DNA of 51,661 nt from assembly GCA_944321085.1 (NCBI GenBank), contig CALUJY010000014.1, positions 1 through 51,661 of the forward strand, written 5' to 3'. Of the stretch, positions 8,207-19,404 are shown in pieces. This stretch comes from an uncultured Barnesiella sp. (GTDB lineage: Bacteria; Bacteroidota; Bacteroidia; Bacteroidales; Barnesiellaceae_A). Each line of letters opens with the position of its first letter. Within the stretch, counting starts at the first letter, position 1. Under the pieces are notes generated by a model, which did no database searches, was not told where the DNA came from, and worked only from the letters and a program-made list of their open reading frames with translations. The translations under genes and the position numbers were made by a program.

Positions 8207-8407
8207 ATGAAAGTATTCTTAAATAATAAAGAGATTTGCGTGGGAACGCGCGTTACCGTTATGGAACTCTTGGCGGGGCAGAACCTGCATACGAGCAATG
8301 TGGCTGTGGCTGTAAACAACAAGGTCATTTTGCAAGCTGATTGGGAAAATTTTTTCTTGTCGGAAGGCGATAAAGTGACCGTGATAGCAGCAGCATACGG
8401 AGGTTGA
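8207..8407 (+). CDS. thiS: Sulfur carrier protein ThiS
   Basis: 66 residues, a ubiquitin-like fold protein ending in the required Gly-Gly. The C-terminus is adenylated by ThiF and converted to a thiocarboxylate that donates sulfur to ThiG. The hydrophobic strand VTVIAAAYGG at the C-terminus is typical. It lies 22 bp after thiD and 4 bp before the TenI-like gene. Confidence 0.93.
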   Translation: MKVFLNNKEICVGTRVTVMELLAGQNLHTSNVAVAVNNKVILQADWENFFLSEGDKVTVIAAAYGG

Positions 8408-8411
8408 CGGT

Positions 8412-9014
8412 ATGGCACGGCTCATAGGCATTACCGATACGAGGATGTTACCCGGTGAAGGCCGTCTTATTGAGGCCGCATTGGCCGGGGGGGTCGATAG
8501 TGTGCATATACGCAAACCCTGTGCCACCGATGACGAAGTGCGTCAGCTGTTGCTCGACATCGCACCGACGTATCGCAATCGTCTTGTGTTGCACGATAGT
8601 TATGCATTGGCCTCGTTGTATGGGCTTCGTGGTATTCATGTAAACGGCAGGTACGGTAGCGCCGAAGCCGCGGGTTGTCACCTTGTGAGCAGAGGGTGTC
8701 ATTCGCTCGATGAGGTAGCTTCGGAGAAAGAGAAGTACGAGTATCTTTTTTTAAGTCCCATTTATGACAGCATATCCAAGCCCGGTTATAGAGCGGCGTT
8801 TGACCCGACAACATTGCACGAAGCTGCGCGGGCAGGCATCATCGACAGCAAGGTGGTAGCGTTGGGCGGTATTACGCCCGAGAATGTCGCCGAGGCGATG
8901 GGCTACGGATTTGGCGGCGTGGCCGTCTTGGGATTCCTTTGGAGAGACCCGCAGGCCGAAGCCGTAGAGAAAGCGGCTTCCCGACTGAGAGAGTGCATAA
9001 CCTCCTTGAAATGA
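8412..9014 (+). CDS. TenI/ThiE-family protein, second thiamine phosphate synthase homologue
   Basis: 200 residues with the ThiE/TenI barrel pattern: VHIRKP (31-36), a VLHD segment, GIHVN, LSPIYDSISKPGY, and VALGGI before a GVAVLGF phosphate-binding end. The HIRKP form and SPIYDSISKxGY segment fit the TenI-like group often found in Bacteroides thiamine operons rather than true ThiE, which is encoded next (9038). In Bacillus, TenI is a thiazole tautomerase, so the same role is inferred here. It begins 4 bp after thiS. Confidence 0.82.
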   Translation: MARLIGITDTRMLPGEGRLIEAALAGGVDSVHIRKPCATDDEVRQLLLDIAPTYRNRLVLHDSYALASLYGLRGIHVNGRYGSAEAAGCHLVSRGCHSLDEVASEKEKYEYLFLSPIYDSISKPGYRAAFDPTTLHEAARAGIIDSKVVALGGITPENVAEAMGYGFGGVAVLGFLWRDPQAEAVEKAASRLRECITSLK

Positions 9015-9037
9015 AAGAACTTTGAAAAAATAGACGC

Positions 9038-9670
9038 ATGTTACAATTTATAACGCATAAAAACGACCGATATGGATATGTGGAAGGTGCCATAGAAGCA
9101 CTTGCCGGCGGTTGTAAATGGATACAGTTGCGCATGAAAGAGGCTACTGCCGATGAGTTGCGCGATGCCGTGAAGATACTCAAACCGGCCTGTGCCGAGA
9201 AAGAGGCCATCTTGGTGATAGACGACCATGTTGAGTTGGTAGCCGAGCTCGATGTCGACGGGGTACATCTTGGAAAGAATGATATGCCCCCCGCCGAAGC
9301 CCGTCGCCTTTTGGGTGAGAAATATATCATAGGGGCTACTGCCAATACGATAGAGGATATTCGTGCCTTTGCGGCGCACGATGTCGACTATGTAGGTTTA
9401 GGCCCTTACCGCTACACCAAGACGAAACGCAATCTGAGCCCCGTGTTGGGTATCGAAGGCTATCGCCGTATTATGGGGGCGTGTCGTACCGAGGGTATAG
9501 AGTTCCCGGTGGTAGCGATAGGCGGTATCACCATCGACGACCTGCAACCGCTCATGGAGGCCGGAGTTGCCGGTATAGCTCTTTCGGGCACAATATTGAA
9601 TGCGCCTTCGCCCCGAGAAACGACAGAAACTATCATAGAAATGCTAAACAAAATAAAATATGGAGAGTAA
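9038..9670 (+). CDS. thiE: Thiamine phosphate synthase
   Basis: 210 residues. It joins HMP-PP with the thiazole phosphate carboxylate to form thiamine phosphate. QLRMKE (30-35), the [18 protein letters not shown] stretch and VAIGGI match canonical ThiE, so this copy is the better candidate for the enzyme than its TenI-like neighbour. It overlaps thiG by 11 bp. Confidence 0.93.
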   Translation: MLQFITHKNDRYGYVEGAIEALAGGCKWIQLRMKEATADELRDAVKILKPACAEKEAILVIDDHVELVAELDVDGVHLGKNDMPPAEARRLLGEKYIIGATANTIEDIRAFAAHDVDYVGLGPYRYTKTKRNLSPVLGIEGYRRIMGACRTEGIEFPVVAIGGITIDDLQPLMEAGVAGIALSGTILNAPSPRETTETIIEMLNKIKYGE

Positions 9671-10433
9671 AAAATTGATTATCGGCGGCCGTGAATTCGG
9701 CTCGCGTCTGTTTTTAGGAACAGGAAAATTCAGCTCGAATCTCTTGATGCAGCAAGCCATAGCAGCATCGGGTACCGAAATGGTTACGATGGCAATGAAG
9801 CGCATCGACATGAACAATGCCCACGACGATATGATGGAGCATATCAAAAACGACAAAATACAGTTGCTTCCCAATACGTCGGGTGTGCGCGATGCCGCCG
9901 AGGCAGTGTTGGCGGCACAGTTGGCGCGAGAGTGCTTCAAGACCAATTTTATAAAGTTGGAGATTCACCCCGACCCCAAATATCTATTGCCCGACCCGGT
10001 GGAGACACTCAAAGCTACCGAGGAGTTGGTGAAGATGGGTTTTGTGGTATTGCCTTACATACAAGCCGACCCTGTCTTGTGCAAGCGACTCGAAGAGGTC
10101 GGTGCCGCTACCGTAATGCCGCTGGGCGCGCCCATAGGTACCAACAAGGGCATACGTACCCGCGACTTGCTTGAAATTATCATCGAGCAGAGCAATGTGC
10201 CGGTAGTGGTAGATGCCGGTATAGGTGCACCGTCGCACGCTGCCGAGGCGATGGAGTTGGGTGCCGACGCCGTGTTGGTGAATACCGCTATTGCTGTTGC
10301 CGGCGACCCCGTGCGCATGGCCGAGGCCTTCCGTATGGCTGTCGTTGCCGGTCGTGAGGCTTACGAGGCCGGGTTAGGAGCGCAGTCATTCCACGCCGAG
10401 GCAAGCAGCCCGCTGACCTCTTTTCTCGATTGA
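9660..10433 (+). CDS. thiG: Thiazole synthase
   Basis: 257 residues. ThiG makes the thiazole phosphate from deoxyxylulose phosphate, ThiS thiocarboxylate and dehydroglycine supplied by ThiH. The imine-forming Lys99 lies in NFIKLEI. Conserved segments include PNTSGVRDA and [18 protein letters not shown], and [11 protein letters not shown] near the phosphate site. It overlaps thiE and precedes thiC by 27 bp. Confidence 0.95.
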   Translation: MESKKLIIGGREFGSRLFLGTGKFSSNLLMQQAIAASGTEMVTMAMKRIDMNNAHDDMMEHIKNDKIQLLPNTSGVRDAAEAVLAAQLARECFKTNFIKLEIHPDPKYLLPDPVETLKATEELVKMGFVVLPYIQADPVLCKRLEEVGAATVMPLGAPIGTNKGIRTRDLLEIIIEQSNVPVVVDAGIGAPSHAAEAMELGADAVLVNTAIAVAGDPVRMAEAFRMAVVAGREAYEAGLGAQSFHAEASSPLTSFLD

Positions 10434-10460
10434 TATTTGTATCACCCGCAAATACATTGA

Positions 10461-12173
<1,713 letters not shown>

Positions 12174-12204
12174 ACCAAACGACTATAAAGAAAGGACAAC
12201 AAAA

Positions 12205-13314
12205 ATGTTTTCCGATGAAATAACGAAATATTCGTGGGACGATATTACGGCACGTATTGCGGCCAAACGTCCCGTCGATGTAGAGAATGCTCTCTCGAAG
12301 CAGGTTTGCGACATAGAAGATTTCATGGCGCTTATCTCGCCGGCTGCAGCACCTTACCTCGAACCGATGGCGGCATTGAGCCGCAAGTACACGCAAGAAC
12401 GTTTCGGGAAGGTTATTTCCATGTACATACCGCTCTATATCACCAATTCGTGTACCAATTTCTGTGTCTATTGCGGTTTTAACCATAACAATCCCATAGC
12501 ACGTGTCATACTCACGCCCGAGGAGATAGAAAACGAGTGTAAGGCGATACGTCGTCTCGCTCCGTTTGAAAATATCTTGATAGTGACGGGCGAGAATCCC
12601 CGTGATGCCGGTGTAGATTATCTCGAACGGGCGTTGCGCGTCATTCGTCCCTACTTCAACAATCTCTCTATCGAGGTGATGCCTCTCAAAAGCGAGGAGT
12701 ATTACCGCCTTACCAAATCGGGGCTCAACGGTGTGGTATGTTTCCAGGAGACCTACCATCGCGAGCGGTATAAGGTGTACCATCCCAAGGGCATGAAGTC
12801 GATATTCGAGTGGCGTCTCAACGGTTACGACCGCATGGGACAGGCCGGTGTACACAAGATAGGCATGGGCGTGCTCATAGGGCTCGAAGATTGGCGTACC
12901 GACGTCACTTTCATGGCTCTGCACCTGCAATATCTGCGCAAGCATTATTGGCGTACACGTTATAGTGTCAACTTCCCCCGTATGCGTCCCAGCGAGGGTC
13001 ACTTCCAGCCCAATGTGGTGATGAGCGACCGCGAGCTGGCGCAGCTTACGTTTGCCTATCGCATATTCGACCACGATGTAGATATTTCGGTCTCTACTCG
13101 CGAAGCGGCAAATTTCCGTAATCATATTGCCACGTTGGGAGCCACTTCGCTCAGTGCGGGCAGCAAGACCGACCCGGGAGGTTACTATACCTATCCGCAG
13201 GCTCTCGAACAGTTTGCTGTAAGCGACGAACGTACTCCGGCCGAGGTAGCCGAGGCTATCAGGACTATGGGATATGAAGTCGTGTGGAAAGATTGGGATA
13301 AAATTTTCGATTGA
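12205..13314 (+). CDS. thiH: 2-iminoacetate synthase (tyrosine lyase)
   Basis: 369 residues. ThiH is a radical SAM enzyme that cleaves tyrosine to dehydroglycine and p-cresol for thiazole formation. Cluster cysteines C83, C87 and C90 sit in SCTNFCVYC. Later segments such as RMRPSEG and DPGGY fit the ThiH family. An AAGAAAGGA Shine-Dalgarno-like stretch lies about 8 nt upstream. The stop is 1 nt before the thiF start, implying coupling. Using oxygen-sensitive ThiH rather than glycine oxidase fits an anaerobe. Confidence 0.95.
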   Translation: MFSDEITKYSWDDITARIAAKRPVDVENALSKQVCDIEDFMALISPAAAPYLEPMAALSRKYTQERFGKVISMYIPLYITNSCTNFCVYCGFNHNNPIARVILTPEEIENECKAIRRLAPFENILIVTGENPRDAGVDYLERALRVIRPYFNNLSIEVMPLKSEEYYRLTKSGLNGVVCFQETYHRERYKVYHPKGMKSIFEWRLNGYDRMGQAGVHKIGMGVLIGLEDWRTDVTFMALHLQYLRKHYWRTRYSVNFPRMRPSEGHFQPNVVMSDRELAQLTFAYRIFDHDVDISVSTREAANFRNHIATLGATSLSAGSKTDPGGYYTYPQALEQFAVSDERTPAEVAEAIRTMGYEVVWKDWDKIFD

Positions 13315-13315
13315 T

Positions 13316-14017
13316 ATGTCGGTAGATGAGCTATATTCCCGACAAATGATGTTGCCCGAAGTGGGGCGCGAGGGGCAGCAGCGGTTGCTGGCCGCTCGCG
13401 TACTCGTTGTGGGCGTAGGCGGATTGGGTTCGCCCGTAGCGCTCTATCTCGCTGCTGCCGGGGTGGGGCATATAGGTCTTGCAGACGGCGATGTGGTGTC
13501 GTTGAGCAACTTGCAGCGGCAGGTGCTGTATGCTACGGAAGAAGTGGGTAAGAGTAAAGTGGCGTGCGCCCGGCGTCGTCTCTTGCAGTTGGCGCCGCAT
13601 ATTGCGGTCGATACCTATGATTGCAGGCTCGATGCCGTTAATGCCCGCGACCTGATAACCTCGTACGATATAGTGGTAGATGGTTGCGACAACGCAGCTA
13701 CGCGCTATGTCATAGACGAAGAGTGTGCCCGGCAAGGCAAACCCTATGTCTATGCCGCCATCTCGGAGTATGAGGGGCAGGTATCGGTATTCTCCATGCC
13801 CGGAGCTATGTGTTATAGCCATCTGTACCCCGACCGTGAGGCTGCCATTGCAGAGCCTGCAACGCCGCGGGGCGTGTTGGGCGTATTGCCCGGTATAGTG
13901 GGTTGCGTTGAGGCGGCCGAGGTTGTAAAGCTCATTACCTATTGCGGCGAGCCGCTCATCAATCGCCTTTTTACCATCGACGTGCGCACCATGCAGAGCC
14001 ACGTGTTCGATTTGTAA
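13316..14017 (+). CDS. thiF: ThiF/MoeB-family adenylyltransferase lacking the zinc cysteines
   Basis: 233 residues. It should adenylate the ThiS C-terminus. The ATP-binding GVGGLGSP (33-40), the NLQRQVLY segment and the VVDGCDN motif are present. Met at 13316, 1 nt past the thiH stop, matches the family start; the longer frame adds 14 residues inside thiH. Compared with E. coli ThiF, the first zinc pair CYRC is CYSH, the catalytic Cys before the GVxGxxxG segment is absent (EPATPRGVLG), and the C-terminal CPVC pair is missing because the protein ends earlier. Confidence 0.85.
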   Translation: MSVDELYSRQMMLPEVGREGQQRLLAARVLVVGVGGLGSPVALYLAAAGVGHIGLADGDVVSLSNLQRQVLYATEEVGKSKVACARRRLLQLAPHIAVDTYDCRLDAVNARDLITSYDIVVDGCDNAATRYVIDEECARQGKPYVYAAISEYEGQVSVFSMPGAMCYSHLYPDREAAIAEPATPRGVLGVLPGIVGCVEAAEVVKLITYCGEPLINRLFTIDVRTMQSHVFDL

Positions 14018-14046
14018 CGGTGCTGCCACCCTCTCCCCTCCGGAGG

Positions 14047-14400
14047 TTATTGCTGTGAGTCGGAGCGGCGACTGCCCAACAGTTCTATCGAGTCGGCAAC
14101 GATTTCGGTAACGTTGCGTTGCGAACCGTCGGCTGCATTATACTGCCGTGTGCGTAATTTCCCTTCTACATATATGGGCGACCCTTTGCGGATGTATTTT
14201 TCGGCAATTTCGGCCAGCCCGCGCCATGCCACGATGGTGTGAAACTCAGTGCGGTCGGGTGTGCGGCTGCCATCGGCATTTTGTCGTCCGCGTTCGGTAG
14301 TGGCAAGGCGGAAAGAGGCCACGGGCAAATTCTGCTCCAAGTAGCGCACTTCGGGGTCTGTGGCGACATTTCCCAATAATATGACTTTGTTTACTGACAT
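14047..14400 (-). CDS. ssb: Single-stranded DNA-binding protein
   Basis: 117 residues, an OB-fold SSB. The N-terminus SVNKVILLGNVATDPEVRY is typical, followed by FRLATTER and HTIVAWRGLAEIAEKYIRKGSPIYVEGKLRTR-like sequence. It is shorter than E. coli SSB and lacks an obvious acidic DDDIPF interaction tip, ending RRSDSQQ, so it may be a secondary SSB. Met at 14400 was chosen over the ORF start ten residues upstream. It converges with thiF across a 29-bp gap. Confidence 0.9.
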   Translation of the reverse strand: MSVNKVILLGNVATDPEVRYLEQNLPVASFRLATTERGRQNADGSRTPDRTEFHTIVAWRGLAEIAEKYIRKGSPIYVEGKLRTRQYNAADGSQRNVTEIVADSIELLGSRRSDSQQ

Positions 14401-14446
14401 AATAATAGTGTTTCGGATATACTGCGGCAACGCCGCTCTGATGGGA

Positions 14447-14477
14447 CAAATATAGTGTATGTCGGAAGCAAATACAA
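14447..14477 (-). promoter_or_regulatory. ssb promoter
   Basis: On the minus strand TTG (14475-14477), a 20-nt spacer and TATATTTG (14447-14454) match the Bacteroidetes promoter form. The predicted start site is about 40 nt upstream of the ssb ATG. Confidence 0.75.
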
Positions 14478-14662
14478 AAAACCGAGCGTGTATATTTTTG
14501 TTTTGCTGAGGCGGTATCCGTATCGTTTTGATTTAGTGATGGGTGCGTGACGTACGGAACACTCTGCTCTGACAGCCGCAACCAAGCTCGTCGGATTTTC
14601 GTGCCACCGGGACGGGGTTGCAGTACTTTTTCTTGCATATTAATTTTTGCAGACAGCAAATC

Positions 14663-14719
14663 CCCTAAAAAGAATTTCGCGTAACGGCAATTTGCCGCTA
14701 CGCGAAATTCTTTTTAGGG
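14663..14719. terminator. Long near-perfect inverted repeat, bidirectional terminator
   Basis: Arms of 28 bp (14663-14690 and 14692-14719) pair with a single mismatch around a 1-nt centre. The outer ends are A/T-rich on both sides, so the hairpin can act in both directions. It lies just beyond the end of the minus-strand lipoprotein gene (14752) and upstream of ssb. Confidence 0.7.
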
Positions 14720-14751
14720 TGCTTACCTCCCATCACGTGGCGAGGTGGCTC

Positions 14752-15114
14752 CTATACTCTGCGCAGGGTGAGAATCTCGCCGTTGTCGTTTATTGTCAAT
14801 TCATCTTTTGTAATCGACACGACTGTTAACGTGAGATTTTCGATGGCGTCGGAATTCGGTGTGATAGCAATGATGTTGTTGCTGTATGTATAGGTGAAAG
14901 CGAATGAGACAGTGACGCCTTCTTCCATGACACCTTTTATTTCTCCTGTTTTATTGGCATTGAATGTGAGCATGATGTAGGTATCCTGCAACTCGTAATT
15001 ATCGTAACGCCACGTGCCTATGAGCAGGTCTTCCTCGTCTTTGCTGCAACTTGTAAAAATGCAGGCTGTAAGAGAGCAGACAAGCAGCACAAAAAGCAAA
15101 TTGATTTTTTTCAT
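14752..15114 (-). CDS. Small lipocalin-like lipoprotein
   Basis: 120 residues. A signal peptide ends in the lipobox FTSC with the lipidated Cys at 23, followed by SKDEED, which fits the Bacteroidetes surface-export signal (Ser-Lys plus acidic residues). The mature part has LIGTWRYDNYEL and alternating beta strands, typical of lipocalin-like (often DUF-type) lipoproteins of this phylum. Ligand and function are unknown. It lies 62 bp before a SusE/F-like gene on the same strand reading direction and may share its transcript. Confidence 0.8.
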   Translation of the reverse strand: MKKINLLFVLLVCSLTACIFTSCSKDEEDLLIGTWRYDNYELQDTYIMLTFNANKTGEIKGVMEEGVTVSFAFTYTYSNNIIAITPNSDAIENLTLTVVSITKDELTINDNGEILTLRRV

Positions 15115-15176
15115 ATGTATTATTTATGGAAGTGAATGAATGTTTGTCGTTATCTTTATGATAAAGCGCTGGTTGT

Positions 15177-16436
15177 TTATCGTTTTATCTTCATCACCTC
15201 GCTGCCGCAACGGGCAATGTATATACCTTGCGGAGCAGTGCGCATGTCTATCAAGTTGTTACCGCGGTAAACGAGCATGCCTTGCACGTTGTAGACGTCG
15301 ATAGTTCCATTGGCCTCGATGCGATAGTTCTTGTAAGTGAGGGCAGGAGCTGTTTTCGTAGCGTCTATACCTGTGGGAGCCGGGTCGACAGTAAATGTAT
15401 AAGAAAATACCGGGTTTGTTGCGGCACTACCCGAATAGGTAATTGCATTCTCACCGAAAGTGACGGTGTAGGTCTGGTCGGTGTTGAGGGGGAAGTTCGG
15501 ATTCTCTGTGTCAGGTTGGAATACCAATGTGTTTGCTTCGGTATTGAGTACTCTCACGCTGTATTCCGTTCCTATTCCGTCGCTGATGGTGATGTAGTCC
15601 GTATTGACGCTCTCAATATCCTTGGGTAGCGTGATGCCCATATTCAGCAAAGAACTCAAATCATTGAAAGCTATATTGCTGCCATTTTCGGGATAGGATG
15701 CTATGTAAGGTTGTAAACTCCAAGTTGCAGTATTGAGGTTTACATTGATATAATATACACCAGCCAAGAATTGGTCGCCATCTTGTGCGTTTGCCGGGGT
15801 GTTGAATACCCAGTCTTCCCAGTCACCAACAAGTGGTTTCAAGTTGTAATCGGTGAAAGATTGGCTTACGAATACATTTGAGCCCGTAGCTCCGAAAGCG
15901 GGATACCAATCGCTGTCGTCGGTGTTATAATATGTAAATTTGATGCTGCCATCGTTTAGCAGTTGTGCCGAGGTAGAGAAAACGCCGTCGGCATCTTTTG
16001 TCATGGCTGTTCTGTCCCATTGAAATTCGGTAGCATCACCTACGATATAAAGCTGTTCGGGTGAGGCATTCATTACGTATACCCAATAATCTGACGGGTA
16101 GATTTGTACAAATACAATGTATTTGCCGGCCGAGGAAATAGTGCAATTTCCCTTATTGTAATTCAGAGGTGTTCTTCCATTAATTGTAACAGTACTCTCT
16201 GAGCCTAAATTATACTGTCCATCCCAATCGTAGGGATTGCTGCGGAATTTGAAACTACCGGGATTCATATCACCAATCCAGCAGTACATTTCTATACCGC
16301 TTTCTTGGCTTACGGACTTCATTTCTAAGGCATTGTCCCAGTCAGATACAGCATCTCCGATGATGTATAAACTTTGTGCTTGGGCATATATGCTCAGCAA
16401 AATAGCAGATGAAAGAATAAGTAAAAGTTTTTTCAT
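15177..16436 (-). CDS. SusE/SusF-like secreted starch-binding-type protein with C-terminal sorting-like tail
   Basis: 419 residues. A signal peptide (about 1-20) precedes two repeats that begin SLYIIGDAV and QLYIVGDATEF, the tandem carbohydrate-binding-like domains seen in SusE/SusF outer-membrane proteins. A central Ig-like (SbsA-type) region of about 250-350 follows. The last 65 or so residues (YRIEANGTIDVYNVQGMLVY, then PQGIYIARCGSEVMKIKR) resemble a T9SS type A sorting domain. The signal peptide shows no lipobox cysteine, unlike classical SusE/F. There is no adjacent SusC/D. A glycan-binding surface role is inferred. Confidence 0.75.
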   Translation of the reverse strand: MKKLLLILSSAILLSIYAQAQSLYIIGDAVSDWDNALEMKSVSQESGIEMYCWIGDMNPGSFKFRSNPYDWDGQYNLGSESTVTINGRTPLNYNKGNCTISSAGKYIVFVQIYPSDYWVYVMNASPEQLYIVGDATEFQWDRTAMTKDADGVFSTSAQLLNDGSIKFTYYNTDDSDWYPAFGATGSNVFVSQSFTDYNLKPLVGDWEDWVFNTPANAQDGDQFLAGVYYINVNLNTATWSLQPYIASYPENGSNIAFNDLSSLLNMGITLPKDIESVNTDYITISDGIGTEYSVRVLNTEANTLVFQPDTENPNFPLNTDQTYTVTFGENAITYSGSAATNPVFSYTFTVDPAPTGIDATKTAPALTYKNYRIEANGTIDVYNVQGMLVYRGNNLIDMRTAPQGIYIARCGSEVMKIKR

Positions 16437-16583
16437 GTTACATGTGTTTTTATATAGTTATGTTATTTGTCTTATTAGTAGTAGTTGTTGTATTATTTGC
16501 ACGCAATATTACAGAATATTTACATGTCCATATTCTTGTATATGAGTATAGTTGAAGAAAAAATAATGCAAACGTGTGCACAT

Positions 16584-16614
16584 TTGCTTTTTGAGAGCTC
16601 TTGCATTATCTTTG
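16584..16614 (+). promoter_or_regulatory. Promoter of the thioredoxin-like lipoprotein gene
   Basis: TTG (16584-16586), a 20-nt spacer and TATCTTTG (16607-16614) form a full Bacteroidetes promoter. The start site would be near 16621, giving a leader of about 57 nt. Confidence 0.8.
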
Positions 16615-16677
16615 CAATAACAATCGCGCATGAAAGCGGAGTCGCGCCTATATGTTGCGAAAGAAAAAACGTGTGTT

Positions 16678-17280
16678 ATGAAAAAATATCTTTTTGCCAT
16701 TTTGGCAGTGGTGTGTGTGGCTTCCGGTTGTAACCAGAAATCTGCCGATGCGTCCGAAACAACCACAAGCGATAGCCTGTCGGTAACCGATACGGCTGTT
16801 GTCGACGACCGGGGGTACAAGGTGCGTGTGGGCGATGATGCCCCGCTTTTTACGACTGTCGATGCTTTGTCGGGCGACACGGTACGTCTTGCCGATTTGC
16901 GTGGCAAGGTAGTGATGTTGCAATTTACGGCAAGTTGGTGCGGAGTATGCCGCAAAGAGATGCCGCAGATAGAGAGCCGTATATGGCAACGTCATAAAAA
17001 CGATACGACTTTTGCATTGTTGGGTATAGACCGTGACGAACCGGCCGAGAAAGTGGCGCGTTTTGTTGAGCAGACGGGTGTGACCTATCCGCTGGTTCTT
17101 GACCCCGATGCCGATATTTTCGGGCTTTATGCCGACAAACAGGCAGGGGTGACGCGTAATGTGATTGTAGGACGTGACGGTCGTATTGTGATGATGACAC
17201 GTCTTTATGAAGAGGAAGAGTTTGACCACATGGTTGCCGTGATAGACAGCCTGCTTGTCGCATCGCCTGTAACGGAATAA
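16678..17280 (+). CDS. Thioredoxin-like (TlpA/ResA type) lipoprotein
   Basis: 200 residues. The lipobox VASGC places the lipidated Cys at 18. The thioredoxin fold contains WCGVC (C88, C91), the redox-active CxxC pair, preceded by the typical LRGKVVMLQFTASWC strand. It would act as a membrane-anchored thiol oxidoreductase in the periplasm. Met at 16678 begins a proper signal peptide; the longer frame from 16630 adds a charged, non-signal extension. It lies 13 bp before the ABC ATPase gene, possibly one transcript. Confidence 0.9.
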   Translation: MKKYLFAILAVVCVASGCNQKSADASETTTSDSLSVTDTAVVDDRGYKVRVGDDAPLFTTVDALSGDTVRLADLRGKVVMLQFTASWCGVCRKEMPQIESRIWQRHKNDTTFALLGIDRDEPAEKVARFVEQTGVTYPLVLDPDADIFGLYADKQAGVTRNVIVGRDGRIVMMTRLYEEEEFDHMVAVIDSLLVASPVTE

Positions 17281-17293
17281 AAATATTTTACCC

Positions 17294-17965
17294 ATGAGCA
17301 ACGAAGTACTTATAGAATATTGCAAGGCCGAAGTGTTGCGCGACGATATGCCTGTGCTGAAAGATGTGAATTTTACACTTCATGCCGGTGAATATGTTTA
17401 CCTGATAGGCCGGGTGGGCAGTGGCAAGAGCAGTCTGCTCAAAACCATGTATGCCGACCTGCCGGTGACGGCTACCACAGCCCGGGTATTGGGATATGAT
17501 ATGGAAAATATTAAGGAACGCGATGTGCCGTATCTGCGTCGCAAGATGGGTATCGTATTCCAAGATTTTCAGTTGCTTACCGACCGCTCGGTGCGTGATA
17601 ACCTTACTTTTGTGCTGCGGGCTACCGGTTGGAAAAATGCCGATGAGATGGAGAGCCGTGTCGTTGAGGTGCTCTCGCAAGTAGGTATGCGCAAGAAGGC
17701 CTATCGTATGCCGCATGAGCTGTCGGGCGGTGAGCAACAGCGTGTGGCGATAGCCCGTGCGTTGCTCAATAAGCCGCAAATTATTTTGGCCGATGAGCCT
17801 ACCGGTAACCTCGATCCCCAAACAGGCAAACAAATCGTGGAGCTCCTGCATTGGATTGCAGGCGAAGGTACGGCAGTCATCATGACGACGCACAACCTTG
17901 CATGGTGCAAGGAGTATCCCGGGCATACATATCGCTGCGAAAACAAACAATTAGTAGAGATGTAG
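17294..17965 (+). CDS. FtsE-like ABC transporter ATPase
   Basis: 223 residues, a single ABC nucleotide-binding domain. Walker A is GRVGSGKS (39-46), the signature is LSGGEQQR (143-150), Walker B ends DEPT (167-170) and the switch His is in MTTHN. The length and closeness to FtsE/LolD-type ATPases suggest a role with FtsX in division-linked peptidoglycan hydrolysis. No FtsX-like permease is adjacent, so the partner must be elsewhere; a LolD-like role cannot be excluded. Confidence 0.85.
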   Translation: MSNEVLIEYCKAEVLRDDMPVLKDVNFTLHAGEYVYLIGRVGSGKSSLLKTMYADLPVTATTARVLGYDMENIKERDVPYLRRKMGIVFQDFQLLTDRSVRDNLTFVLRATGWKNADEMESRVVEVLSQVGMRKKAYRMPHELSGGEQQRVAIARALLNKPQIILADEPTGNLDPQTGKQIVELLHWIAGEGTAVIMTTHNLAWCKEYPGHTYRCENKQLVEM

Positions 17966-18044
17966 CCTGCATGCGCTGTATCGTTCTGTGTACTGCGAGT
18001 GGTACTACATATTATAAAGACAACATATTTATAGATACGAACTG

Positions 18045-19367
18045 ATGAAAGTACTCAAATTCGGCGGTACGTCGGTGGGAACGGCACAACGCATGCAGCA
18101 TGTTGCCCACCTCGTATGCGATGGCGAAAGCAAAATTGTGGTACTCTCGGCAATGGCGGGTACGACCGATACCCTTGTAGAGATTGCCGACTATCTGTAC
18201 AAAAAAAATCCCGATACCGCCAATGAAATAATCAATCGTCTCGAACGAAAATATTTCGACGAGATAGCTGCGCTATATGCTACGGAGCCTTTCCGCCAAA
18301 AGGCCGCCGATGGCGTAAGAAGCCGTTTCGATTATATTCGTTCGTTTACCCGCGACCTCTTTACACCCTTCGAGGAGAAAAATATCCTTGCGCAAGGCGA
18401 ATTGATTTCGACCGAGATGTTTACTCTCTACCTGAAAGAGCAGGGTGTGAATGTGGCGCTTATTGCAGCCCTCGACTATATGCGCATCGACCGCAACGGC
18501 GAACCTGACCTGCCATATATCAAGACGCATTTGGCCGAGTTGCTCAATCAGAATTGCAACGCCGAATTTTATGTGACCCAAGGTTACATTTGCCGCAACG
18601 CATACGACGAGGTCGATAATCTGCAACGCGGTGGCAGCGACTACTCGGCATCGTTGATAGGTGCTGCCATAGAGGCCGAAGAGATAGAAATATGGACTGA
18701 TATAGATGGCATGCACAACAATGACCCCCGTTATGTAGAGGGTACGTCGCCTGTGCGGCAGCTGCTGTTTGAGGAGGCTGCCGAGCTGGCCTATTTCGGC
18801 GCAAAAATATTGCATCCTATCTGTATACAGCCTGCCAAGTTGGGCAATATACCGGTGCGCTTGCTCAATACCATGTGTCCCGAAGCCCCCGGCACGCTTA
18901 TATCGAACAACGCCGGCGGAGGGGGTATCAAGGCGGTGGCTGCCAAAGACCATATTACGGCCATCAAGATAAAATCGGGGCGCATGTTGCTTGCCTACGG
19001 TTTCTTGCGGAAGGTGTTCGAGATATTCGAGAGTTACAAAACGCCTATCGATATGGTGACAACCTCTGAGGTGGGCGTTTCGGTGACGATAGACAATACG
19101 GTACGTCTGCCCGAGATACTCAATGAATTGCGCAAGTATGGCACTGTGACTGTTGATGAGGATATGGTAATCGTATGTGTGGTAGGTGACCTTGAATGGA
19201 ATAATGTAGGTTTCGAGTCGCGTGCCATGGCAGCGATGGAAAACATCCCCGTGCGTATGGTATCTTACGGCGGTAGCAATTACAATATATCGTTCCTCGT
19301 GCGTAAGCAAGACAAGGTACGTGCCTTGCAGGCTCTGAGCCGTTCGATTTTCGGCGCGGGTAGTTGA
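18045..19367 (+). CDS. lysC: Aspartate kinase
   Basis: 440 residues. It catalyses the first step of the aspartate family pathway (lysine, threonine, methionine, diaminopimelate). KFGGTS (5-10) is the ATP/aspartate motif, and the [22 protein letters not shown] and [11 protein letters not shown] segments form the kinase core. Two ACT regulatory domains occupy the C-terminal 130 or so residues ([16 protein letters not shown], then [17 protein letters not shown]), so feedback inhibition by an amino acid is expected. No homoserine dehydrogenase is fused. It is followed at once by lysA. Confidence 0.95.
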   Translation: MKVLKFGGTSVGTAQRMQHVAHLVCDGESKIVVLSAMAGTTDTLVEIADYLYKKNPDTANEIINRLERKYFDEIAALYATEPFRQKAADGVRSRFDYIRSFTRDLFTPFEEKNILAQGELISTEMFTLYLKEQGVNVALIAALDYMRIDRNGEPDLPYIKTHLAELLNQNCNAEFYVTQGYICRNAYDEVDNLQRGGSDYSASLIGAAIEAEEIEIWTDIDGMHNNDPRYVEGTSPVRQLLFEEAAELAYFGAKILHPICIQPAKLGNIPVRLLNTMCPEAPGTLISNNAGGGGIKAVAAKDHITAIKIKSGRMLLAYGFLRKVFEIFESYKTPIDMVTTSEVGVSVTIDNTVRLPEILNELRKYGTVTVDEDMVIVCVVGDLEWNNVGFESRAMAAMENIPVRMVSYGGSNYNISFLVRKQDKVRALQALSRSIFGAGS

Positions 19368-19404
19368 GGTGTGCGAAATTCTCGAGATATTCTATTCTTT
19401 TGTG

